From NCBI GenBank assembly GCA_009781635.1, contig WQXU01000002.1, positions 62,001 to 126,000 of the forward strand: DNA of 64,000 nucleotides. The letters run 5' to 3'. A model generated the notes under the pieces. The model did not search any database, was not told where the DNA came from, and saw only the letters and a list, made by a program, of their open reading frames with translations. This stretch comes from Treponema sp. (lineage in GTDB: Bacteria > Spirochaetota > Spirochaetia > Treponematales > Breznakiellaceae). The position numbers were made by a program, and so were the translations under genes. Below, piece by piece: positions 29,002 to 36,737 of this stretch (position 1 is the first letter of the stretch; each line of letters opens with the position of its first letter).

Positions 29002-29621
29002 TGAAATATTTTGATCTTCTTAGAGACGGTATATATCGTAAAAATCCGATATTTGTACAGGTACTGGCATTGTGCCCCCTGTTAGCTGTTACAACATCCG
29101 CCATTAACGCAGTTACCATGGGGCTTGCAACAACTGCTGTGATGATTTGCGCAAGCGCCGCTATTTCACTTGTACGTAAATTGATTCCGACCGAAGTCAG
29201 GATTGCCGCAGCTGTTATTATTGTAGCAGGCTTTGTTACCGTTCTTCAGCTTTTACTGGATGCGTATGCGCCTCCCGATATAACAGCCGCTCTTGGCATT
29301 TTTATTCCTCTTATTGTTGTTAACTGCATTTTATTTGCGCGCCTGGAATCATTTGCATCCAAAAATAAATTATTTGCATCGATCATTGATGCGCTTGGCA
29401 TGGGGCTTGGTTTTACTTTAGGCCTCTTTGTTGTCGGCGTGATACGTGAATTGCTTGGAAGCGGTTCAATTTTTGGAATTGAGCTTTTGCATGATCAGAA
29501 TGCGCATATGCTTATCATGATTATGCCGGCAGGAGCTTTTTTTACGCTTGGAATGATTATTATGGTGCGCAAGCATCTTCAGTTTTCCAGGCTTGGCGCA
29601 AAGAAAAAGGCAGGTAAATAA
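29001..29621 (+). CDS. rnfE: Rnf complex subunit RnfE
   Basis: A 206-residue subunit with six membrane helices, paralogous to RnfA and oppositely oriented in the membrane. The VNCILFAR motif contains the cysteine that helps bind a [2Fe-2S] cluster shared with RnfA in the membrane core. GMGLGFTLGLFVVG is the second conserved stretch. It overlaps rnfG and rnfA by one base each. Confidence 0.96.
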   Translation: MKYFDLLRDGIYRKNPIFVQVLALCPLLAVTTSAINAVTMGLATTAVMICASAAISLVRKLIPTEVRIAAAVIIVAGFVTVLQLLLDAYAPPDITAALGIFIPLIVVNCILFARLESFASKNKLFASIIDALGMGLGFTLGLFVVGVIRELLGSGSIFGIELLHDQNAHMLIMIMPAGAFFTLGMIIMVRKHLQFSRLGAKKKAGK

Positions 29622-30211
29622 TGGAACTTTTATTTATACTTTTCAGCGCAGTTTTTATAAACAACTATGTTCTTGTTCAGTTTTTGGGGATGTGTCCGTA
29701 TTTCGGCGTATCAAAAAAGACCGAGACTGCTCTTGGCATGGGGCTTTCTGTCATGTTTGTCATGACGCTTGCTTCGGTTTTTACATTTCTTTTTTATGAA
29801 TATGTAATGGTGCCGCTTGGTATAACATATCTGCGGACAGTTGTGTTTATTTTAATCATCGCTTCGATTGTGCAATTTGTAGAAGTGTTCATGAAAAAAA
29901 TGTTTAAAGTGCTTTATGCCATGCTGGGCGTCTATCTTCCGCTTATAACTGTTAACTGCGCGATATTCGGCGTAACGCTTATCAATATACAAAACAGATA
30001 TTCAATGGATAATTATTCGTTTGTTGAATCAATTGTAAACAGCCTTGGCGCAGGCGCCGGTTTTACGCTTGCCATGCTGCTTCTTGCAGGTATTCGTGAA
30101 AAGTATGAAAACAATCCTGATGTTCCCGAAGTCTTTAACGGATTTCCGCTTGCATTGTTTTCTGCAGGACTTATGAGTATTGCATTTATGGGATTTATGG
30201 GGTTGATATGA
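29621..30211 (+). CDS. rnfA: Rnf complex subunit RnfA
   Basis: A 196-residue six-helix membrane subunit. It begins with the conserved NNYVLVQFLGMCP and has VNCAIFGV, the counterpart of the RnfE cysteine motif, and GAGAGFTLAMLLLAG. Together RnfA and RnfE form the pathway for electrons and coupled ions. The end overlaps rnfB by four bases. Confidence 0.97.
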   Translation: MELLFILFSAVFINNYVLVQFLGMCPYFGVSKKTETALGMGLSVMFVMTLASVFTFLFYEYVMVPLGITYLRTVVFILIIASIVQFVEVFMKKMFKVLYAMLGVYLPLITVNCAIFGVTLINIQNRYSMDNYSFVESIVNSLGAGAGFTLAMLLLAGIREKYENNPDVPEVFNGFPLALFSAGLMSIAFMGFMGLI

Positions 30212-31020
30212 TGGAAGGATTAATGCTGGAAAATATCCTGTTTCCGATAATCTGCGTTGGAGGGCTTGCGCTTCTCTTTGGAATTATCCTTGGCCTGTCT
30301 GCCAGAAAATTTGCCGTTGAATCTGATCCTCAGGTAGATCGGATCATAAATGTTCTGCCGGGCGCAAACTGCGGCGGCTGCGGTTATCCGGGCTGTACTG
30401 TGTTTGCAGAGCGTGTAGTACAGGGCAAGGCAAGTTACCGCGGCTGTCCTCCGGGCGGCCCGTCAGCCGCTTCTGAAATTGCAAAAGAAATGGGAATTGA
30501 CGCGGCTCCTACAAGCAAGAAAATCGCCTTTATTAAATGCAACGGGACAAACGACAATATAAAAAGAAATTATATTTATGACGGACCAAAAAGCTGCGTA
30601 TCCGCATCACAGCTTGCCACAGGCGGAAACAAAACATGCACCTACAGCTGCATAGGGCTTGAGAGCTGCAAAAACGCCTGTCCGTTTAATGCTATTAAAA
30701 TGGTTGACAGTATCGCAATTGTTATAGGTGAAAGATGCACCGCCTGCGGAAGATGCGTTAAGGTCTGCCCGAAAAACCTGATAGAGATTGTGCCTTATAA
30801 GAGCAATGTCCGCGTTTTGTGCAATTCAAGGGACAAGGCAAGGCTGGTAAAGGAAAGCTGCCGCGCCGGCTGTTTCGGCTGCAATCTGTGCCAGAAAATC
30901 TGCAAGGAAGGCGCTATCACAGTTGCAGATAACATCGCGCATATCGATTATGAAAAATGCAATCTATGCATGGAGTGCATTGACAAATGCCCCTCCAAGG
31001 CAATCAAGTTGATGGGTTAA
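30208..31020 (+). CDS. rnfB: Rnf complex subunit RnfB
   Basis: A 270-residue iron-sulfur subunit, the entry point for electrons from reduced ferredoxin. It has an N-terminal membrane helix (about 8-27), the cluster-binding GANCGGCGYPGC motif, and ferredoxin-type motifs at CTACGRCVKVCP, CFGCNLCQKICK and CNLCMECIDKCP. The complex couples ferredoxin oxidation and NAD+ reduction to Na+ or H+ export, which suits a fermentative anaerobe. The last 40 bases, including the stop, reappear imperfectly at 34201-34240, at the far edge of the accessory block that follows. Confidence 0.97.
   Translation: MMEGLMLENILFPIICVGGLALLFGIILGLSARKFAVESDPQVDRIINVLPGANCGGCGYPGCTVFAERVVQGKASYRGCPPGGPSAASEIAKEMGIDAAPTSKKIAFIKCNGTNDNIKRNYIYDGPKSCVSASQLATGGNKTCTYSCIGLESCKNACPFNAIKMVDSIAIVIGERCTACGRCVKVCPKNLIEIVPYKSNVRVLCNSRDKARLVKESCRAGCFGCNLCQKICKEGAITVADNIAHIDYEKCNLCMECIDKCPSKAIKLMG
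30981..31020 (+). repeat. 3' end of rnfB, left copy of a 40-base direct repeat
   Basis: 31 of 40 bases match 34201-34240 without gaps, including the stop codon. The best-conserved part is TCCAA, CAATCAAG and ATGG. In both copies the frame reads PSKAIK followed by two to three residues and a stop. Confidence 0.6.
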
Positions 31021-31150
31021 ATTCGTTATTGTCCAATACTTTAGGGAAAGATTTGTGCGGGGAATGAACGAAGCTGCCGATCAAAAGCAAAACCGGAACT
31101 TGAGCCGCTCTCAGGCTTTTAAGTTGCGAAAGTATTGTATAAATAAATAA

Positions 31151-31444
31151 TCATAAATATTTTGGCAAATCCCATGAAGCCCTTAAAATACGGGATATTT
31201 CAATTTTTTTCTCTTCCTCAATAATTTTATACATTACAATATAATTATCTACAATCATACGGCGATAATCAGAGTTTTCTTGGTAGACCGGGTACATATA
31301 TGGATTCTGTTTTAATTGAGCAATTTGCTTTTTAAGTGTTGTGGTAAATCGCCTTGGTGTCTCAGGATAAAATTGAGATAGGTACCTTTTTATCTCATTT
31401 TTATCTTCTTTAGCTGAGATAGAAAAAAGGGCATTATATATCAA
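31151..31444 (-). CDS. ParE/RelE-type toxin
   Basis: A 97-residue protein of the RelE/ParE toxin superfamily. It has the N-terminal helix pair (SAKEDKNEIKRYLSQFYPETPRRF) and the C-terminal strand pattern (YRRMIVDNYIVMYKIIEE, then RILRASWD) typical of ParE-like toxins, which act on gyrase or ribosome-bound mRNA. Its start overlaps the antitoxin gene by four bases. The subfamily target cannot be read from the sequence. Confidence 0.85.
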   Translation of the reverse strand: MIYNALFSISAKEDKNEIKRYLSQFYPETPRRFTTTLKKQIAQLKQNPYMYPVYQENSDYRRMIVDNYIVMYKIIEEEKKIEISRILRASWDLPKYL

Positions 31445-31644
31445 TCGTCATTTTCCCAGAATTCTTCTTCTTTTAGCCATTTGGCATTAGGTTCTGCCAT
31501 CTCTCGCTCGGCTTCTGCAAGTTTTTCAGCAACATAAGCAGCGTGGGCTTTTTGAGATAAATAATCAATGTAATTAGCCGCTTCTTGAAATAATGCAGTC
31601 GGTAGTGCTTCAGCTTTTCGTATCAATAATTCAGTTTCCGGCAT
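31441..31644 (-). CDS. Antitoxin partner of the ParE-type toxin
   Basis: A 67-residue acidic protein encoded just before the toxin with a four-base overlap, the usual order. The N-terminal half (KAEALPTALFQEAANYIDYL) resembles the DUF2281-type antitoxin dimerisation region, and the acidic C-terminus (NAKWLKEEEFWENDD) would wrap the toxin. Function is assigned from context and pattern. Confidence 0.75.
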   Translation of the reverse strand: MPETELLIRKAEALPTALFQEAANYIDYLSQKAHAAYVAEKLAEAEREMAEPNAKWLKEEEFWENDD

Positions 31645-31756
31645 TTGTTATTCTCCTACCGTTAATATATCACTTTTTAGATTTTTTTGGAAGAGTTTTT
31701 CAATCAAAAGTTTGAATATCCGATTGAGATATTATTCATAATATAGAATAATAATC

Positions 31757-31858
31757 ATGCATTTTTCTGATTCTAATGATCAATATGAAAAATTGAAAGA
31801 GCATATTGAAAATATTTTAAAATATGGTTTAATAAATGATAAAAGGAAAATAATATGA
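31757..31858 (+). CDS. Small ORF (33 residues) coupled to the FGE-fold gene
   Basis: An ATG at 31757 opens a 33-residue frame (MHFSDSNDQYEKLKEHIENI..) whose TGA overlaps the next gene's start as ATGA. The overlap suggests translational coupling. The peptide is charged and helical with no recognised family. No strong ribosome-binding site precedes it. It could be a leader peptide, a remnant of a longer gene, or chance. Confidence 0.3.
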   Translation: MHFSDSNDQYEKLKEHIENILKYGLINDKRKII

Positions 31859-32712
31859 AAAAATTAACGTTTTTAGTTGTTATGGCATGTTTTATCATAT
31901 ACGGTTTAGCCGCGCAACAAAACAACATGGTACGCATTAACGGCGGAACATTTACTATGGGAAGCTCTGTAAATGAAGCAGGTCGTGAGAGTGATGAAAC
32001 TCAAAGGGAAGTTACAGTTAGTTCATTTAGCATTGGTAAATATCCTGTAACAGTTGGAGAATTCCGCCGCTATGCGGCAAACAATCAAACAGTTGCTGAA
32101 TTACTTGGAGGCGGGTTTATTATTGAAAATGGCCAATTGGTACAAAAAGCAGACGCTAACTGGAGAAATCCATATATTAGTCAGGCAGATAATCATCCGG
32201 TAGTAATGATTAGCTTTTTTGACGCTATATTTTATTGTAACTGGTTAAGTGAACAGGAAAACCTTACTCCTGCGTACACGGTAGATGCTGAATTAAATGT
32301 AACATGGAATCGTAACACAAACGGTTATAGATTGCCTACAGAAGCTGAATGGGAATACGCCTGTAGAGCCGGAACAACAACAGCATATAATACAGGAGCA
32401 AGCGTAACAGCGAGTCAGGCAAATTATATTATTAACATAAGCAGAACGACAACTCCCGTAGGTAATTATCCGGCAAACGCATGGGGATTACATGATATGC
32501 ATGGAAATGTATGGGAATGGTGCTGGGACTGGTATGGAGCTTATGCAACCGGAGCACAAACTAATCCCGCAGGAGCGGTCTCTGGATCGCTCCGTGTGAT
32601 ACGCGGCGGGGGCTGGACCAGCATCGGGCAGCGCCTTCGTTCTGCGCGGCGGGACAAAGACTCCCCATGGAACACGTACTACTTCAGCGGCTTCCGGCTT
32701 GTTCGTCCCTGA
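31855..32712 (+). CDS. Secreted FGE-sulfatase / C-type-lectin-fold protein with candidate DGR variable region
   Basis: A 285-residue exported protein with a signal peptide (about 20 residues, cut after GLAA). The rest is a formylglycine-generating-enzyme-type domain: VRINGGTFTMGS, YPVTVGEF, HPVVMISFFDAIFYCNWLS, YRLPTEAEWEYACRAGT, GLHDMHGNVWEW, and the C-terminal RVIRGGGW...GFRLVRP. The two catalytic cysteines of true FGE, expected after RGG-W, are absent, so it is not a sulfatase-maturing enzyme. The fold is also that of Treponema TvpA, a ligand-binding protein diversified by a retroelement. The first 240 codons are A/T-rich; the last 45 are sharply G/C-rich with many NNC codons. It follows a 33-residue ORF with an ATGA overlap. 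Confidence 0.88.
   Translation: MKKLTFLVVMACFIIYGLAAQQNNMVRINGGTFTMGSSVNEAGRESDETQREVTVSSFSIGKYPVTVGEFRRYAANNQTVAELLGGGFIIENGQLVQKADANWRNPYISQADNHPVVMISFFDAIFYCNWLSEQENLTPAYTVDAELNVTWNRNTNGYRLPTEAEWEYACRAGTTTAYNTGASVTASQANYIINISRTTTPVGNYPANAWGLHDMHGNVWEWCWDWYGAYATGAQTNPAGAVSGSLRVIRGGGWTSIGQRLRSARRDKDSPWNTYYFSGFRLVRP
32602..32709 (+). other. Candidate DGR variable region (VR)
   Basis: The last 36 codons of the FGE-fold gene. Constant blocks (CGCGGC, CTTCGTTCTGCG, GGCTTCCGGCTTGTTCGT) alternate with codons mostly of the form NNC: ACC AGC ATC, GAC, GAC, AAC, TAC TAC TTC AGC. This is what adenine mutagenesis of AAC codons in a template repeat would leave. Base composition differs sharply from the upstream gene. 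No reverse transcriptase or template repeat is in the window. Confidence 0.55.
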
Positions 32713-32745
32713 ATTCTGCGAAAAATCGAAGGGCAAGCAACGGAA

Positions 32746-32772
32746 CGCCGCAGTCCGCCACAGCGGACGGCG
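32746..32772 (+). other. GC-rich hairpin downstream of the candidate variable region
   Basis: A perfect six-base stem (GTCCGC / GCGGAC) with a CACA tetraloop at 32753-32768, extended by CGCC/GGCG outside a three-base bulge. It lies 41 bases after the stop codon. Short hairpins with four-base loops just downstream of the VR assist retrohoming in known DGRs. There is no T-run, so it is a poor terminator. Confidence 0.5.
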
Positions 32773-32895
32773 AGCGTGCTCTTCGCTGGAACTAAAAAAT
32801 ATTTGTTATAAATAAAAAAAATGTATCACTCTGAAGGTAGGCAAATTTTATTCTAAATTATTTACACCAGAATAAGAACATTAAAATACGGGATA

Positions 32896-33195
32896 TTAGT
32901 CATCTTCATCATTATCATCATCATCATCATCGTTATCGTCTCCGCCCCTTTTTACCAAATCCGCCCAATCTGCTACACAGGTAAATACATTTTCTAATAT
33001 GTGGTCATCCCATGCGAAAGAGAATTCTTCTGCTTTTCTGATAAACTTATTTAAATACTTTCCTTTGTCGTTTAGTAATTCGCTTTCCGAATTTTCCTTT
33101 ACCCATGTTTTTAACTGTTCCAGGAAAGCGGCTTCTGCTTCTTCCTTGTGATTGTTTGACAGTTCCTCTAATTCAGAAACAACCTTTTCCAGCAA
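32896..33195 (-). CDS. Small acidic protein with poly-aspartate tail
   Basis: A 99-residue protein with no recognised family. The first 80 residues are charged helices with two tryptophans (WVKENSESELL, FSFAWDDHILENVF). The last 15 are almost only aspartate, encoded by a GAT-rich trinucleotide tract at about 32898-32945 that could vary in length by slippage. No signal peptide. It sits in the accessory block, upstream of and on the opposite strand to the FGE-fold gene. Confidence 0.6.
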   Translation of the reverse strand: MLEKVVSELEELSNNHKEEAEAAFLEQLKTWVKENSESELLNDKGKYLNKFIRKAEEFSFAWDDHILENVFTCVADWADLVKRGGDDNDDDDDDNDEDD

Positions 33196-33258
33196 TTTTT
33201 ACTCTCACTCATTTTTTTTCTTCTGTCTTAATAATTTTTATCGGTATTCAAAAACTAC

Positions 33259-34068
33259 CTATAAATCAAAACTGATAAACCTGTATATCATCCCTCCATG
33301 CTGATACTGCCCTAAATCTTCCGCAATAATCAATAACGCCCTGTTTTCAAACGGGCTTAAAAAATATCCGCAAACATGTACATCAAAAAGCCAACGATAA
33401 GGAGTGAAGTTGCCAATAACTTTTCTTTCATTGTTTACTGTAGCCAAAACTGTATATTTTAACATAGTCTCGCCAAGCATCCAATGCTCGTCCTCTCCGT
33501 ATTCAATATCAATAATCTGAACATCATAAACAATATTGTTTCTTGTAATTGGAAATGCCAAAAATTCCGTTTCCTGTCTTATAATTTCATGTGTTCTGAA
33601 AGCGTCAATTATCTGATCTTCTAACAAATTAAATAATTCTTCGCCTTCAAGATAATCATTATCATATGTTGGTTCCCCGCTTAATGAAAAGATAACTTCA
33701 TTTATATTAAAATCAAAAATAATAAAATCAATTTGATATGACGATTCACTGTTTATATAACCTTCAAAAGAATAAGCCAACTTTCCATTGCCTGACCAGC
33801 CCCATATCCTGAGATAACGGGTAACATAGTCTTTTTGCTCAGAATCAGTATACTGAAGGAGATTTATTACTTTTTGCGGGAAGTCAGATTTTGTTTCAGT
33901 ATTTACAGCTTTTGCTTCGCTGTTTGTAATATTCGTAGATTCAGTTAAAACGCTTTCTGTTGCTGCTTCAACATTATTATCGTTTGCTGCATTATTTTTT
34001 TGTGAACATGCCGGGAATAATATGATCATGCAAAACACCAAAATTGTTAAAAGTATTTTCATTATCAT
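33259..34068 (-). CDS. Lipoprotein of unknown function
   Basis: A 269-residue lipoprotein: signal peptide with lipobox FPACS (cysteine at about residue 21), a low-complexity N/E/T-rich linker to about residue 65, and a globular domain rich in beta-strand patterns and aromatic residues. I do not recognise the domain. A second start at codon 3 (34062) is possible. Codon use is A/T-rich like its accessory neighbours. Confidence 0.7.
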   Translation of the reverse strand: MIMKILLTILVFCMIILFPACSQKNNAANDNNVEAATESVLTESTNITNSEAKAVNTETKSDFPQKVINLLQYTDSEQKDYVTRYLRIWGWSGNGKLAYSFEGYINSESSYQIDFIIFDFNINEVIFSLSGEPTYDNDYLEGEELFNLLEDQIIDAFRTHEIIRQETEFLAFPITRNNIVYDVQIIDIEYGEDEHWMLGETMLKYTVLATVNNERKVIGNFTPYRWLFDVHVCGYFLSPFENRALLIIAEDLGQYQHGGMIYRFISFDL

Positions 34069-34200
34069 TATTATTTAATTATACTTTAAAATAATATTCT
34101 GTCAATATATAATTATCCTGATAATTCCTGCCAGTTTGGCCTCAATATCGTGTAACGCTTTAGATAAGGCAAGCTGCCAAAGAGCGGCGCGGCGGTTAGT

Positions 34201-34240
34201 TTGCAAACGTCCTTCCAAAGCAATCAAGGTAATGGATTAA
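34201..34240 (+). repeat. Right copy of the rnfB 3'-end direct repeat
   Basis: Ungapped 31/40 match to 30981-31020, in the same orientation. It runs into the last codons of the MFS transporter gene, read on the other strand. Upstream of 34201 the similarity to rnfB stops. Confidence 0.6.
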
Positions 34241-35477
34241 CTTCTTCTTCTTTCTTAATCATTGCGGCATAAATACTGCTGATTAATCCAAGAAGAGCGG
34301 ACAATGTAAAGAGAGTTTCAATTCCCGCAACTTTCCAAATCCATCCGCCTATTAAGGCTATTGTTACGCTGAAAATATGATTAACAGAAATTCCTGTTGA
34401 CAGGGTAGCGGTAATTTCTTCCCTGTCCGAAGAAATACGCTGGACGTATACGTTATTTGCCATACTTGCAACAGAGATAACCTGATCCAGAATAAAATTA
34501 CAGCAAATTACTATGAATGCAATGCCCGGGCTGAATAATCTGTGCGAAAAGCCGTACAAGAGACAGACAACAACAAGAATAAGAGTATCTGTCACCATTA
34601 CTTTTTTATATCCAACCTTGTCTATGAGCCTGCCTATTAAGGGACTGCAGAACATGATAAAAACAGAACAAATTGCCAAAAGCAGAGCCATCATCGAAGG
34701 ATCTGTTTTGTATTCACGGACAAGTACATAAGGTGCAAAGGTAAGGAATATTTGTTTTCGCGAGCCGTAAAAAACTTCCATTATGTAGTATTTGGTAAAT
34801 TTTTTTGCAAAGTAAAAACGCTGTCTTGGAGCTTTAAGGGTTGTCTCTTTAAGAGCCGCCGCTACAAGCGCTGCTGTTGTCATCAACGCTGTGGCTATGC
34901 CAAATACAATTCTGTATCCTATAATATCAGTTCTGGAATAACCTGTTTTTTCCAGAATAAAAAAAATTCCTGTAACAAGAAGAAGTCCTGTTATTGTGCC
35001 AAGCTGACTGATTGATGTAGTTATTCCCAATGACGCTCCGGATTTTTCCCGTTTGGCAAGCTCCATTGCAATTGTGCTGCGTACCGGCATTATAATATGC
35101 TCGCCTGTGCTGAAAAGCACCATAAAAATAACTACAATGAATTTTGCCATAAAAAAATCACTGCTGCTTGTAAGCAAGAGGCCAGCCATTCCTCCTGCCA
35201 TCAGGGCAATGCCTATTTTAAAAACTTTGCTGTCTGCGAACCTGTACATTAAAGCAAGAATAAATATCAATAACAGTCCGGGAAGTTCTCTGAAAGCATC
35301 CACAACTCCGCGTTCAAACTCATCTATATTAACTATCTCTGACAGGTAATTATTCTGAACGCCGTGTTTCAAACCAATGGCTATTCCAAAAATCACAAGA
35401 ACGCTTAAAAACCTCCCAATCTTCACATCAGGGAGGTAAATATTATCTAAAAAGGCAGGACGTGATTTAATCATCAT
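34224..35477 (-). CDS. MFS transporter
   Basis: A 417-residue major facilitator protein with about 12 membrane helices and the inter-helix motif in the second half (GRLIDKVGYKKVMV). The first 25 residues are cytoplasmic. Substrate unknown; there is no diagnostic neighbour. Its start lies inside the end of miaA (11-base overlap); a second ATG is three bases in. Its last residues (EEEVNPLP) fall in the duplicated rnfB-end sequence, so the original C-terminus may have been replaced. Confidence 0.85.
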   Translation of the reverse strand: MMIKSRPAFLDNIYLPDVKIGRFLSVLVIFGIAIGLKHGVQNNYLSEIVNIDEFERGVVDAFRELPGLLLIFILALMYRFADSKVFKIGIALMAGGMAGLLLTSSSDFFMAKFIVVIFMVLFSTGEHIIMPVRSTIAMELAKREKSGASLGITTSISQLGTITGLLLVTGIFFILEKTGYSRTDIIGYRIVFGIATALMTTAALVAAALKETTLKAPRQRFYFAKKFTKYYIMEVFYGSRKQIFLTFAPYVLVREYKTDPSMMALLLAICSVFIMFCSPLIGRLIDKVGYKKVMVTDTLILVVVCLLYGFSHRLFSPGIAFIVICCNFILDQVISVASMANNVYVQRISSDREEITATLSTGISVNHIFSVTIALIGGWIWKVAGIETLFTLSALLGLISSIYAAMIKKEEEVNPLP

Positions 35478-36468
35478 TCTTCCTTAAATTATAATTATTA
35501 ATTTCCAGTTTAATAAGCTCGGCTGTCTTGGCTTCATTATTACCGCATTCTATCCATTTAACATCCGGTATTCCGGCAAAAAAAGTGATCTGCCGTTTTG
35601 CATAACGCCTGCTGTTTTGCGCGATCAATGCCTGCACTCCGTCGGTGTCATGCGAGAGCCGCCATTTTTTTTCTGTGCCGGTATCTTCAATATTTTCTAT
35701 AAAAAATTCCCGGTATCCAATTGCGCGTAAACCAGGATCATCTGGTGTGTATCCTGATTCAAAGAGAGAACGCACCTCGGCGGCAAGGCCTTCATGAAAC
35801 ATCTGCGCGCAGCGCATGTTAATCCGGCTGTATAATTCATCTCTGGGGCGTGAAAGCCCGATAACGATAAACCGGAAATTACCGCAGGCTGATTTTGCAT
35901 TGCAGGAGTTGGCTTCAAATGATGAGAGAGGCCTGCCGCAGGTGCGGTACACTTCCAGCGCGCGAAGCATGCGGTACTTGTCATTTACATGGATACGCTG
36001 CGCGCTGACAGGATCGCATAAAGTAAGCTCCTGCATAAGAGCATCGCCGCCCTTTTGCTCTAACTCAAGTTTTAACTGTTCCCGGATTGTTTTATCAGAA
36101 GGAGGCGCCTCGCTTAAACCCATTATAAAATTTTTTAAATAGAACCCCGTTCCTCCAGAAACCACAGGCATTTTTCCGCGGGATGCAATTTGCCGGCATG
36201 CATCAGAGGCAAGGCGCACAAAGTCTCCGGCGTTAAATTGTTCAGAAGGGTCGCGGATATCAATTAAATGATGCGGGAGTTTTTCCCTCTGCTGCGCCGA
36301 TGGTTTGGCAGTACCTATATTCATACCGCGGTAAACCTGCATGGAATCGGCGGAAACAACCTCGGCCCTTAATTCATTTAAGAGGTTAAAAAGTTCAAGG
36401 AGTATACCGGTTTTACCGGATGCTGTCGGCCCAAACAGGACCAGTACCGGAATTTGGTCGGCTTCCAA
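35467..36468 (-). CDS. miaA: tRNA dimethylallyltransferase MiaA
   Basis: A 333-residue enzyme that prenylates A37 of tRNAs reading UNN codons. P-loop GPTASGKT, then SADSMQVYRGMNIGTAKPS and LPHHLIDIRDPSEQF, and ending with RRYAKRQITFFAG. Full length. It lies three bases after rpoZ and overlaps the MFS gene by 11 bases, forming an rpoZ-miaA-MFS run. Confidence 0.97.
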   Translation of the reverse strand: MEADQIPVLVLFGPTASGKTGILLELFNLLNELRAEVVSADSMQVYRGMNIGTAKPSAQQREKLPHHLIDIRDPSEQFNAGDFVRLASDACRQIASRGKMPVVSGGTGFYLKNFIMGLSEAPPSDKTIREQLKLELEQKGGDALMQELTLCDPVSAQRIHVNDKYRMLRALEVYRTCGRPLSSFEANSCNAKSACGNFRFIVIGLSRPRDELYSRINMRCAQMFHEGLAAEVRSLFESGYTPDDPGLRAIGYREFFIENIEDTGTEKKWRLSHDTDGVQALIAQNSRRYAKRQITFFAGIPDVKWIECGNNEAKTAELIKLEINNYNLRKNDD

Positions 36469-36473
36469 ATGTT

Positions 36474-36671
36474 TTATTCAGCTTCCAGCCGGAATTGGAC
36501 TTCTTTGGTAAAAACCTGCAGAGCGGCAAGGGCGACCATTTTACCGTCGTAATCCTCTTTTTCATCTTTTTCCAGCACAGAGGAAAGCTGATAAGCCCTG
36601 CGTGAGGCTGCTGTGGTTACTTCGTACATGTTATCACTGTATTCAATAAGGTCTTTTAAAGGAAAAATCAT
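36474..36671 (-). CDS. rpoZ: RNA polymerase omega subunit
   Basis: A 65-residue protein with the spirochaetal omega pattern (MIFPLKDLIEYSDNMYEV, then AASRRAYQL, and DYDGKMVALAALQVF). Omega assists assembly of the beta' subunit. The frame is open 18 codons further upstream, but a -10 box lies in that part, so the ATG at 36671 is preferred and the mRNA would begin almost at the start codon. No ribosome-binding site precedes it. Confidence 0.75.
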   Translation of the reverse strand: MIFPLKDLIEYSDNMYEVTTAASRRAYQLSSVLEKDEKEDYDGKMVALAALQVFTKEVQFRLEAE

Positions 36672-36679
36672 AATGAAGG

Positions 36680-36708
36680 ATTGTATCAAATTTAAGTTTT
36701 TATGTCCA
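36680..36708 (-). promoter_or_regulatory. Leaderless-type promoter of rpoZ-miaA
   Basis: On the minus strand: TGGACA, 17 bases, then TGA-extended TACAAT (36680-36685), eight bases before the ATG at 36671. Transcription would start within one or two bases of the start codon. Confidence 0.6.
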
Positions 36709-36737
36709 GTCAAGGGCAGACCCATATTCCGGAACTT

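Noticed and set aside
31034-31136. Long-range inverted repeat CAATACTTT / AAAGTATTG after rnfB
   Set aside because: The nine-base arms are about 85 bases apart with no further pairing or T-run; too weak to call an RNA structure or mobile-element end.
31855-32712. Formylglycine-generating enzyme (sulfatase maturation)
   Set aside because: The fold matches, but the cysteine pair needed for catalysis is absent from the C-terminal region, and no sulfatase gene is nearby.
31021-34223. Integron cassette array (attC sites) in the accessory block
   Set aside because: Treponema can carry large integrons, so I looked for core-site pairs (GTTRRRY and RYYYAAC) flanking the genes; none is convincing, and the genes are not in one orientation.
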